Shown here piece by piece: positions 1-7,908 of a stretch of 63,867 bases of DNA (its first letter is position 1; each line of letters begins with the position of its first letter). The position numbers and the translations under genes were made by a program. The stretch is from Jatrophihabitans sp. (GTDB taxonomy: Bacteria > Actinomycetota > Actinomycetes > Mycobacteriales > Jatrophihabitantaceae). Under the pieces are notes generated by a model. The model was not told the DNA's origin, did not search any database, and saw only the letters and a program-made list of their open reading frames with translations. Location: positions 1 through 63,867 of the forward strand of contig DASWNX010000042.1 of the NCBI GenBank assembly GCA_036399055.1, given 5' to 3'.

Positions 1-1650
1 CAGCGCCTCGGCGGCCTTCTTGGGGCTGGTGATGATCGGCGTGATCAGGTGCGGGATGCCCTCGTAGATCGTCAGCTCGACCCGCTGGGGGTCGACGAGC
101 ACCAGCCGCACCTCCTCGGGCGTCGAGCGCAGGAGGATGGAGACGATCATCGAGTTGACGAAGCTGGACTTGCCGGAACCGGTGGCCCCGGCGACCAGCA
201 GGTGTGGGGTCTTGGCCAGGTTGGCCACCACGAAGCCGCCCTCGACGTCCTTGCCCAGCGCGGCCAGCATCGGATGGTGATCGCGCAGCGCCACGTTGGA
301 GCGCAGCACGTCGCCCAGCATCACGATCTCGGGATCGGTGTTGGGGATCTCGACGCCGACGGCGGACTTGCCGGGGATCGGGCTGATGATCCGGACGTCC
401 GGGCTCTTCACGGCGTAGGCGATGTTGCGGGCCAGCTGGATGATCCGCTCGACCTTGACGCCGGGGCCCAACTCGACCTCGTACCTGGTCACGGTCGGCC
501 CGCGGCTGAAGCCGGTCACCGCGCAGTCGACGTTGAACTCCTCGAACACCTGCGACAGCGAGGCGATCACCTCGTCGTTGGCCTTGGTGTGCTCCAGGTG
601 CTGGGAGCCGACGCCGAGGATGTCGGACGGGGGCAGCGTGTAGGCCGCGCCGCCGTGGAGCTCCAGCTGGGTGGGCCGGGTCACCGGCGGCAGGTCATCG
701 ACCTCGGCCGGTTTGACGACCCGGGGCTTGCGCGGCTTGCGGGCCGCCGCGATCGGCTCGGCGTCGTCGCCGAAGGCTGCGGGGTCCGGGACGGGGAACG
801 GGTCGTCGAGGAACAGATCGACCTCGCCGTCGGCCGGGGCTGCCTCGGCGTCCGGCGCGGGCGCCCGGCCCCGGCCGGTGGTCGGGGCCGTCTCCTCCCC
901 GGGAGCGAACAGCTCGCGCACCAGGCCAGGCAGTTGGTTCAGCGGGGTGGCGGTCACCACGAGGGCGCCGAACGCGCCGAGCAGGAAGAGGACCAGGACG
1001 ACCAGGCCGGCCGGCAGGACCCGCTCGAGCTGGCCGGCCAGCATTCCGGTCACCCCGCCGGCAGCCGACCAGCCGGTCTCGTCGGTGGGCGAGCCGGCCC
1101 CCAGGTGCAGCATGCCGGTGACGGTCACCAAGATCGCCAGTCCGCCCACCAGCAACCGGCCACGGCGCTCAGGATGGGGCTGCTGGCGCAGCAGGTGCAC
1201 TGCCCAGACGATCAGCAGCGGCGGAAGCAGCAAGGCCAGGTCGCCGACGAGCAGCCGAAACAGGCCGGTGATCGCGGCGCCGAGCGGGCCGGCCGCGGCG
1301 AACCACAGCGCGATCGCTGAGATCAGGCCCAGTGCCAGGACCGCCAGTCCCGCGCCGTCCCTGCGGTGCGCCGGGTCCAGCTCGCGGGCGGTGGCCGCGT
1401 TGCGTCCCACCGCGCGGGCCAGCGTTCCGGCGGCTGCGCTGAGCACTCGCCAGAGCTGGGCGACCAGTCGGCCCAGAGCGGCCAACGCTGGCTGCTGCCG
1501 AGCCGGCTGCTGCCGGCTGGGCCGTGGCGCCGCCCGACCGGTGGACCGGGCGCGGCCGGCTGGGGCCGAGCTGGCGCCGCGGGCACGTCCGGGCCCCGAC
1601 GCCTTTTTCGATGCCGGCTGTCGGGTCCTGGTTCCAGGTGTCGCTGCCAC
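1..1650 (-). CDS. ftsK: DNA translocase FtsK/SpoIIIE (N-terminal part, runs off the left edge)
   Basis: Membrane-anchored ATP-driven DNA pump that clears chromosome ends from the division septum. About 550 residues are visible: a basic Ala/Pro/Arg-rich start, four hydrophobic stretches near residues 102-122, 130-150, 165-183 and 210-230, an acidic linker, then the motor domain with Walker A GATGSGKS near residue 486, followed by VLVDPKR and the start of the ITSPKKAAEAL region. The C-terminal ATPase half and gamma domain lie outside the window. I chose GTG at 1650 because the product then begins like other actinobacterial FtsK (VAATPGTRTRQPASKK). An in-frame ATG at 1689 is possible; neither has a strong Shine-Dalgarno site. 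It lies 131 bp downstream of dapA. Confidence 0.93.
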   Translation of the reverse strand, partial: MAATPGTRTRQPASKKASGPGRARGASSAPAGRARSTGRAAPRPSRQQPARQQPALAALGRLVAQLWRVLSAAAGTLARAVGRNAATARELDPAHRRDGAGLAVLALGLISAIALWFAAAGPLGAAITGLFRLLVGDLALLLPPLLIVWAVHLLRQQPHPERRGRLLVGGLAILVTVTGMLHLGAGSPTDETGWSAAGGVTGMLAGQLERVLPAGLVVLVLFLLGAFGALVVTATPLNQLPGLVRELFAPGEETAPTTGRGRAPAPDAEAAPADGEVDLFLDDPFPVPDPAAFGDDAEPIAAARKPRKPRVVKPAEVDDLPPVTRPTQLELHGGAAYTLPPSDILGVGSQHLEHTKANDEVIASLSQVFEEFNVDCAVTGFSRGPTVTRYEVELGPGVKVERIIQLARNIAYAVKSPDVRIISPIPGKSAVGVEIPNTDPEIVMLGDVLRSNVALRDHHPMLAALGKDVEGGFVVANLAKTPHLLVAGATGSGKSSFVNSMIVSILLRSTPEEVRLVLVDPQRVELTIYEGIPHLITPIITSPKKAAEAL

Positions 1651-1720
1651 CTGGCAACGGTAACGCTCAACTGCAAGTTGAGGGCGCATCGACACCGAAG
1701 CGGGCGGCAGCGGCCTCGGC

Positions 1721-1788
1721 CGGTTAGCTCGGGCGGTTAGCCGCCCGGCCGGTTAGCTCAGGCGGTTAGCCGCCCGGCCGGTTAGCTC
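1721..1788. repeat. 29-bp tandem repeat (about 2.3 copies) spanning the dapA stop codon
   Basis: The segment CGGTTAGCTC begins at 1721, 1750 and 1779, giving a 29-bp period. On the minus strand each unit carries the end of dapA including its TAA, so the functional stop is in the third copy and two spare copies follow it. Each full unit also holds an inverted repeat GGGCGG-TTAG-CCGCCC (1731-1746) or a shorter form (1761-1774). Confidence 0.85.
1731..1746 (-). terminator. GC-rich hairpin between dapA and ftsK
   Basis: A perfect 6-bp stem, GGGCGG and CCGCCC around a TTAG loop, lies downstream of dapA on the minus strand, with a 5-bp version at 1761-1774. There is no T-tract, so termination is only a possibility. 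Confidence 0.35.
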
Positions 1789-2699
1789 AGGCGGTCCCCG
1801 CCCAGGCCAGCGTCGATGAGGTCCTGGCGCAGATGGCTCAGCTCGTGCTCGGTGGCCTCGACCATCGGCAGCCGGACCGGCCCCGCCGGCCGGCCCAGCA
1901 GCGCCAGACCGGCCTTCACCAGGATCACGCCCTGAGTGCGGAATATGCCGGTGTAGATCGGCAGCACCTGCCGGTACAGCCGCAGCGCCTCGGCCCTGTC
2001 ACCCCGCTCATGGGCGTCGAGCACCTGCTTGGTCACCGCGCCGGAGAAGTGGGTGGAGGTGCCGACCACGCCGACTCCGCCCACCGCCAGCAACGGAAGC
2101 AGCATCGCGTCGTCACCGGCGTAGTAGGCAAGCTCGGTCTCGGCCAGCACCCGGGCCGAGGCCGTCGGCTCGCCGCGGGCGTCCTTGACCGCCACGACCT
2201 GCTCGTGGCGGGCGAGTTCGATGATCGTGTCGCTGGCCAGCTGCACCCCGCTCCGGCCCGGGATGTCATAGAGCATCACCGGCAGGGCGCTGGCGTCGGC
2301 GACCGCCCGGAAGTGCTGCAGCATCCCGGCCTGCGGGGGCCGGGAGTAGTACGGGGTGACCACCAGCAAGCCGTCGGCGCCGGCTTTGGCGGCCTGCTCG
2401 GCCAGCTGGATCGAGTGCACGGTGTCGAAGGTGCCGACACCGGCCACGACGCTGGCCCGGTCACCGACCGCGTCCACCACGGCGGCCAGCAGCTCGGCCT
2501 TCTCACCGTCGGAGGTGGTCGGCGCCTCACCGGTGGTGCCGTTGATCACCAGGCCGTCGTTGTGCTGCTCATCCACCAGATAGCGGGCCAGCTCGCGCGC
2601 CACTTGCAGATCCAGCTCACCGGCGACGGTGAACGGGGTGACCATGGCGGTGAGCAACCGGCCGAACGGGCGGGTGCGATCCTGACTCAACATGCCCAT
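1782..2699 (-). CDS. dapA: 4-hydroxy-tetrahydrodipicolinate synthase
   Basis: Condenses pyruvate with aspartate semialdehyde, the first committed step to diaminopimelate and lysine, in the cytosol. The 305-residue TIM-barrel protein shows the family signatures: GTTGE at residues 54-58, the YYSRPPQAG segment near 117, Tyr144 and Arg149 in LYDIPGRSG, and the Schiff-base Lys172 in VAVKDARGE. Length matches the family. It sits upstream of ftsK in the same direction; in many Actinomycetota a ribonuclease J gene lies between the two, and none is here. The stop codon is embedded in a 29-bp tandem repeat. Confidence 0.97.
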   Translation of the reverse strand: MGMLSQDRTRPFGRLLTAMVTPFTVAGELDLQVARELARYLVDEQHNDGLVINGTTGEAPTTSDGEKAELLAAVVDAVGDRASVVAGVGTFDTVHSIQLAEQAAKAGADGLLVVTPYYSRPPQAGMLQHFRAVADASALPVMLYDIPGRSGVQLASDTIIELARHEQVVAVKDARGEPTASARVLAETELAYYAGDDAMLLPLLAVGGVGVVGTSTHFSGAVTKQVLDAHERGDRAEALRLYRQVLPIYTGIFRTQGVILVKAGLALLGRPAGPVRLPMVEATEHELSHLRQDLIDAGLGGDRLS

Positions 2700-2788
2700 A
2701 CGCTACCGCCGGGTCGGGCAGTACCGGGCGTTAACGCCCATGGTCGACCGGGATCGACAGGGTCGACGGGTCAGACGCCGCCCAGTCC

Positions 2789-3400
2789 TCAGTCAGCGGT
2801 CCAGCCCAGCACCCGGTCGGCCCGCTCCCGGCCGGCGGCGACCGCCTCGGCGTTGCGCTCGTCCGAGCCCAGCACCCAGTCCTCGGCCTCGGCCTCGCTC
2901 TTGCCGAAAGCCACGTGCCGGGCGATCAGGGCGTCCCGGCGGGCTTGGGCAGGCGGGTCGAGGTACCAGACCTGGTCCAGCAGCGGGCGGATCTCAGGCC
3001 ACAGCAACAGGTAATTGCCCTCGGTGACGACCAGCGGCGCTTCTGGCGGCACCGCCACCGCCGCGGCGATGGAGTCCTCGATCGCACGGTCGAACGCAGG
3101 CGCGTAGACGGTTCCCGGCTCGCGGCGCAACCGGTCCAGCAGGGACGCGTAGCCAGCGCGGTCGAAGGTGTCCGGCGCGCCCTTGCGAGCCCGCCGGCCG
3201 GTGCGGCGCAACTCGGCGTCGGCGAGGTGAAAGCCGTCCATGCCCACCAGCACGGCCCGCTGCGGTCCGAGCGCGGCCACCAGCCGCTGCGCCAGCGTGG
3301 ACTTGCCCGCTCCGGGTGGGCCGGTGATGCCGAGGATCTGCCGCCGGCCGGCGTCGCTGAGCCGCCGGGCGTCGTCGAGCAGCTCGGGAAAAGCCGTCAT
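2789..3400 (-). CDS. P-loop nucleoside/sugar kinase family protein (uridine kinase-like)
   Basis: A 203-residue protein of the uridine kinase / pantothenate kinase / YggC-like P-loop superfamily. Visible motifs are Walker A GPPGAGKST at residues 27-35, VGMDGFHLAD near 52-61 where this family holds a catalytic Asp, and TEGNYLLL near 128, typical of the fold. The substrate cannot be read from sequence; annotations range from uridine kinase to a nucleoside/nucleotide or fructose kinase-like enzyme. It is a single gene between dapA (88 bp away) and the divergent Trypco2 locus, and belongs to the accessory block that separates dapA from the dapB cluster. Confidence 0.8.
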   Translation of the reverse strand: MTAFPELLDDARRLSDAGRRQILGITGPPGAGKSTLAQRLVAALGPQRAVLVGMDGFHLADAELRRTGRRARKGAPDTFDRAGYASLLDRLRREPGTVYAPAFDRAIEDSIAAAVAVPPEAPLVVTEGNYLLLWPEIRPLLDQVWYLDPPAQARRDALIARHVAFGKSEAEAEDWVLGSDERNAEAVAAGRERADRVLGWTAD

Positions 3401-3520
3401 CGCCTGCCTCTCTTGCCGCCTAGCCGGGCACAGCTACCTCTTTGCCATGTGCATTGTGATGGACCAACCTGCCGATGGCATGATCAATTCGACGTTACCA
3501 AGGTCGCCTCGGGGGTCATT

Positions 3521-3883
3521 GTGGACATAACGCAGGAGCCAGTTCCGCTGGTCGACTTCATCTCCGCGCTGCGCGATCAACTGCGCGCCGCGCACGCCGA
3601 GCGTGATCCAGCCTTTCCGATTGAGGTCGGGCCGATATCGGTCGAGTTCACCCTGCTGACCCGCCGGGAGGCCGAAGGCCGGGCAGGGGTCAAGTTCTGG
3701 GTGGTCGACGCTGGCGTCAGCGGCAAGCACGCCGCCGAGTCGACCCAGAAGGTGACCATGCAGCTGACTCCGCTGGACCCCGCCGGCGGAAAGCTCAGGG
3801 TCAGTGACCAGGAAGTGCGCCAGAGCGGCTCGCTCCGAAGCGGCCAGGAAACCCAACGCGGCGACCGCGAAGAACGCCGCTGA
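3521..3883 (+). CDS. Trypco2-domain protein (trypsin-co-occurring domain)
   Basis: A 120-residue protein whose N-terminal part (PLVDFISALRDQLRAA, then IEVGPISVEFTLL) fits the trypsin-co-occurring domain 2 family, small proteins encoded beside trypsin-fold proteases in predicted NTP-dependent conflict systems. No enzyme motif is visible; an adaptor or scaffold role is the published prediction for the family, not something seen here. The C-terminus is polar and charged. I chose GTG at 3521, preceded by GGGGG at 3511-3515, because upstream sequence in this frame does not resemble the family. It ends 17 bp before the trypsin-STAND-TPR gene, so the two are very likely one transcription unit. Confidence 0.72.
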   Translation: MDITQEPVPLVDFISALRDQLRAAHAERDPAFPIEVGPISVEFTLLTRREAEGRAGVKFWVVDAGVSGKHAAESTQKVTMQLTPLDPAGGKLRVSDQEVRQSGSLRSGQETQRGDREERR

Positions 3884-3900
3884 GGGCCGGGCGCTGAGTC

Positions 3901-6900
3901 ATGGTGGGTGTGCCGCCCGAGAGGGTGCTGCTGGTCAAGGCGGACCTGCCGGGCGGTGAGAAGGTGTCGGTCGGCTCAGCCACGTTGATCGCCGCCCGGC
4001 TGGTCCTCACGGCCGCTCATGTGGTGTTCGACGAGTCCTCCGGCGCGCCGTTGACCAGCATCGTCGTCGGGCCGCCGGAGGCGCCTCGACTTTTCGAGGC
4101 ACGAGTCTGCTGGCCGGCTGAGCACCGCAGCAGCGCCAGCGCAGCCGATCTGGACGTAGCCCTGCTGGAGATCATCGACCGGGACTGGTCACCGCCTCCG
4201 ATGGGACCGGTGCGATGGGGCCGGCTGACCGGCCGATCCCCCGACGTGCGGTGCGAGGCTACCGGCTTTCCGCGGGTGCAGCGCGAGCCCAACGGTGTCC
4301 GGGAATCCGATCAGATCAGCGCCACCATCAATCCGGCAGGCGGAGTGGTAACCGGACGCCATGATCTGAACATCACCTCCGCTGCGCCGGTGCCCAACGA
4401 CAAGTTTCCATCGCCGTGGTCGGGCTCGTCCGGAGCTGGGGTGTTCTGCGACGGGTTGCTCACCGCGGTCCTGGTGATCGACACCGACGGGTACGGTCAC
4501 GGCCGGCTCACCGCGATCCCGGCCTACCGCTTCATGGCCGACGAAGGGTTCCGCACGCTGCTGATCCAGCACCAGGTGCCCGCTGTGCTGGATTCTGTCG
4601 AACTGGCTCCCTTGCTGACCACGGCCGCCCAGCAGAGCCAGATCCGCCGTCGCCGTCCGGAGCGGACCTCACCGGCGATGCTGTTGCGCGCGGACTACGA
4701 GACCGTCGACTTCTACGGCCGCACCGAGCTGCTCACAGAGCTCGTCGAGTGGTGCACCGACTCCCACGCGGACATTGACGTCCGGCTGATCACCGGGCAG
4801 GGCGGGCTCGGCAAGACCCGGCTGGCCCGCCAACTGGTGACGGCTGTCAACGGCCGGCCCAGCGCCCATGGCCAGCACAGTGCCACCCAGCACGCCGGCC
4901 GAGCCTGGCTCGCCGGTTTCCTCTCCGAACCCACCGCCCAGAACCAGCTGCCGGTTGATCGGCTCGCCGACACGGCCGCGCCGGTGTTGCTCGTCATCGA
5001 CTACGCCGAGACCCGCGCCGCCGAGATCGCTGACCTGCTGCGCCGCTTGTGGGCAGGTGATGGAGCGCCGGTCCGGCTGCTGCTGCTGGCCCGCGCCGCC
5101 GGGGAGTGGTGGGATCAGCTTGCCCGTGACCTGGCCGGCCCTGTCGGCGCCACCGAGCAGCTCGCGCCCCTGGACACCACTGCGACCGCCCGGGCAGCGG
5201 CGTTCGAAACCGCGGTGTCCGCGTTCGCGACCCGCCTTCCCACGCTGCCCACGATCGTTCCTGGCGTGGACTGGGCCGCTCACGCCCAGGCCCTGACCCC
5301 GCCATCTGACCTGGACGATTCGGGCTACGGCAGCCCGCTCACACTTCAGCTGGCGGCCCTGCTCCGTCTGCTGGCCACCGCAGACGCCAACCCACCTGCC
5401 AGTGGGTCACCCGGGAGCGTGGCCGCCGAGCAGGAGCTGATCAGTCGGCACGAGCAGAAGTACTGGGCTGCGACCGCCCCCGCCCGGCTAGGCCTGCACC
5501 GGGATAGCCTCGCCCAGGCGGTCACCGTAGCGACTCTGTGCGGTGCCGCGAGCCGCGATGAGGCGCTGGCGGTGCTCACCCCGCTACCGGGGATGCAGCA
5601 GCGGACCGAGGACGACCGCAAGGCCGTCGCGGACTGGCTAAGCGAGCTCTACCCCGCCGCGTCCGGCCATGAGTGGGGCGGCCTGCAACCCGACCGGATG
5701 GGTGAGCACCTCGTTGCCGACATCCTCAGCCGCCGACCGTCACTGCTCCTCCAACTCATGAACGCAGCTAGTCACGCCCAGCAACACCAGGCGCTGACTG
5801 TGCTCGCTCGAGTCCTTGCCAACCCCACCGTCAGCGACAGCACCAAAGATCAGCTCCATCAGCAGCTGATCGACCTGTTCAGCGGCAGCGACCTCGGCCT
5901 CGCTCTTGCCGGCCTTGCCCTGCAGGTAATCACCGAAACGGCGGAACCGCAGCCGTTGCTCGCCGCAGTCACCACCGCAGCTGACACGTTCGGCCCCCGC
6001 CAGCTCAGTTCTTTCGCCAACCAGATGCCCGACCAGAGTCTCATCCTCGCTGAAGCCGCCGTACACCTGTCCGCAGCCCTCGTCCAGGCACTTCGAAGGC
6101 TTCCAAACAGCGACACCAAGCCTCATTTGTCCTCTGCCTTGAACAACCTCTCCATCCGGCTGGCGGATCTGGGCCGCCGCGAAGAGGCCCTGATCGCGAT
6201 CACCGAAGCCACCGACCACTACCGCGCCCTGGCCACCGCCCAGCCCGAGGCGTTCACCTCTGACCTCGCCACCTCGCTGAACAATCTGTCCAATCGGTTG
6301 GCCGATCTGGGCCGCCGCGAGGAGGCCCTTACCACGATCAACGAAGCCGTCCGGCTGCGCCGCGCCCTAGCCGACGCCCAGCCCGACGCGTTCACCCCCG
6401 AGCTCGCCACCTCGCTGAACAACCTGTCCAATCGGTTGGCCGATCTGGGCCGCCGCGAGGAGGCCTTGACGGCGATCACCGAAGCTGTTCAGCTGCGCCG
6501 CGCCCTGGCCACCGCCCAGCCCGAGGCGTTCACCCCCGACCTGGCCGGGTCGCTGAACAACATGTCCATCCGGCTGGCCGACCTGGGCCGCCGCGAGAAG
6601 GCCCTCGCCGCGATCACCGAAGCCGTCCAGCTGCGCCGGGCACTAGCCACCGCCCGACCCGACTCGTTCACCCCCGACCTCGCCACGTCACTGAACAACC
6701 TGTCCAATCGGCTGGCCGCCTTGGGCCGCCGCGAGGAGGCCCTCGCCGCGATCACCGAAGCCGTCCAGCTGCGTCGGGCACTAGCCGCCGCCCAGCCCGA
6801 GGCGTTCACCCCCAACCTCGCCGCCTCACTGAACAACCTCTCCAACGGGCTCGCCGGCCTGGGCCGCCACGAGGAAGCCCTGGCCGCGATCACCGAAGCC

Positions 6901-7908
6901 GTCCAGCTGCGCCGCGCCCTGGCTGCCGCCCGGCCCGACGCGTTCACCGCCGACCTGGCCATGTCGCTGAACAACCTCACCGGCGGGCTGGCCGACCTGG
7001 GCCGCCACGAGGAAGCCCTGACCGCCATCACCGAAGCCACCGACCTCTCCCGCGCCCTGGCCGCCGCCCGGCCCGAGGCGTTCGCCCCCGACCTGGCTGG
7101 GTCGCTGAACAACCTGTCCAACGAGCTGGCCGACCTGGGCCGCCACGAGGAAGCCCTGACTACGATCACCGAAGCCACCGACCTCTACCGCGCCCTGGCC
7201 GCCGCCCGGCCCGAGGTGTTCACCCCCGACCTGGCCAGGTCGCTGAACAACCTGTCCAACGGGCTCGCCGACCTGGGCCGCCACGAGGAGGCCCTGACCG
7301 TGATCACTGAGGCCGTCCAGCTGCGCCGCGCCCTGGCCGCCGCCCGACCCGAGGCGTTCACCCCCGACCTGGCCAGGTCGCTGAACAACCTGTCCAATCG
7401 GCTGGCCGATCTGGGCCGCCGCGAGGAGGCCCTGACCGCGATCATCGAAGCCACCGACCTCTACCGCGCCCTGGCCACCGTCCGGCCCGACGCGTTTACC
7501 TCTGACCTAGCCACCTCGCTGAACAACCTGTCCAACGGGCTGGCCGCATTGGGCCACCGCGAGGAGGCTCTGACCGCCATCACCGAAGCCGTCCAGCTGC
7601 GCCGCGCCCTAGCCGACGCCCAGCCCGACGCGTTCACCCCCGACCTCGCTCAGAGTCTCGTTAGACTCGGCATCTACCTGTCAGCGCTATCTCAACACGT
7701 AGCCGCCAGAGATGCCGACGAGGAAGCAGCCACGTTGTACGTGCGGTTGGCGGCGGAGTTGGACCACTTTGAGGAAGCAGCCACTCGGGCGTTGAAGAAC
7801 CTAGCTATCGACCTTCGCGAGCTTGGTATGCCGCCCGACGAGATCACGAAGTACCTGGAACGGGTCATCCGAGACGCTGGCGACGGGCCGAGAAGGTCAG
7901 CCGGCTAG
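3901..7908 (+). CDS. Trypsin-like protease / STAND NTPase / TPR-repeat fusion protein
   Basis: A 1335-residue multidomain protein. Residues about 8-215 form a trypsin-fold serine protease: His40 in LTAAH, probable Asp85 in DLDVALLE, Ser177 in GSSGAG. Residues about 265-450 are a STAND-type NTPase with YGRTELL just before, Walker A GQGGLGKT at 299-306 and Walker B LLVIDYAE at 363-370. An alpha-helical middle leads to eleven TPR-like units of exactly 46 residues (747-1252), then a degenerate unit. No signal peptide or membrane segment, so it is cytosolic. The architecture (sensor repeats, NTP switch, protease effector) and the adjacent Trypco2 gene suggest a biological-conflict or programmed-response protein; that role is inference. 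The stop overlaps the convergent ycaQ-like stop by four bases. Confidence 0.88.
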   Translation: MVGVPPERVLLVKADLPGGEKVSVGSATLIAARLVLTAAHVVFDESSGAPLTSIVVGPPEAPRLFEARVCWPAEHRSSASAADLDVALLEIIDRDWSPPPMGPVRWGRLTGRSPDVRCEATGFPRVQREPNGVRESDQISATINPAGGVVTGRHDLNITSAAPVPNDKFPSPWSGSSGAGVFCDGLLTAVLVIDTDGYGHGRLTAIPAYRFMADEGFRTLLIQHQVPAVLDSVELAPLLTTAAQQSQIRRRRPERTSPAMLLRADYETVDFYGRTELLTELVEWCTDSHADIDVRLITGQGGLGKTRLARQLVTAVNGRPSAHGQHSATQHAGRAWLAGFLSEPTAQNQLPVDRLADTAAPVLLVIDYAETRAAEIADLLRRLWAGDGAPVRLLLLARAAGEWWDQLARDLAGPVGATEQLAPLDTTATARAAAFETAVSAFATRLPTLPTIVPGVDWAAHAQALTPPSDLDDSGYGSPLTLQLAALLRLLATADANPPASGSPGSVAAEQELISRHEQKYWAATAPARLGLHRDSLAQAVTVATLCGAASRDEALAVLTPLPGMQQRTEDDRKAVADWLSELYPAASGHEWGGLQPDRMGEHLVADILSRRPSLLLQLMNAASHAQQHQALTVLARVLANPTVSDSTKDQLHQQLIDLFSGSDLGLALAGLALQVITETAEPQPLLAAVTTAADTFGPRQLSSFANQMPDQSLILAEAAVHLSAALVQALRRLPNSDTKPHLSSALNNLSIRLADLGRREEALIAITEATDHYRALATAQPEAFTSDLATSLNNLSNRLADLGRREEALTTINEAVRLRRALADAQPDAFTPELATSLNNLSNRLADLGRREEALTAITEAVQLRRALATAQPEAFTPDLAGSLNNMSIRLADLGRREKALAAITEAVQLRRALATARPDSFTPDLATSLNNLSNRLAALGRREEALAAITEAVQLRRALAAAQPEAFTPNLAASLNNLSNGLAGLGRHEEALAAITEAVQLRRALAAARPDAFTADLAMSLNNLTGGLADLGRHEEALTAITEATDLSRALAAARPEAFAPDLAGSLNNLSNELADLGRHEEALTTITEATDLYRALAAARPEVFTPDLARSLNNLSNGLADLGRHEEALTVITEAVQLRRALAAARPEAFTPDLARSLNNLSNRLADLGRREEALTAIIEATDLYRALATVRPDAFTSDLATSLNNLSNGLAALGHREEALTAITEAVQLRRALADAQPDAFTPDLAQSLVRLGIYLSALSQHVAARDADEEAATLYVRLAAELDHFEEAATRALKNLAIDLRELGMPPDEITKYLERVIRDAGDGPRRSAG
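6139..7656 (+). repeat. Eleven tandem 138-bp units encoding 46-residue TPR-like repeats
   Basis: Units start at 6139, 6277, 6415, 6553, 6691, 6829, 6967, 7105, 7243, 7381 and 7519, with no length variation. Each encodes LNNLSN.LADLGR.EEAL followed by a second helix ending F(T/A).(D/E)LA.S. DNA similarity between units is high, including silent positions, implying recent copying or gene conversion. Confidence 0.95.

Noticed and set aside
49-1320. Long plus-strand open frame of 423 codons opposite ftsK
   Set aside because: It is a GC-rich antisense shadow; the minus strand encodes FtsK with Walker A and family motifs throughout.
6139-7656. CRISPR-like array of regular repeats
   Set aside because: The 138-bp units are contiguous, coding, and translate to TPR helices; there are no spacers.
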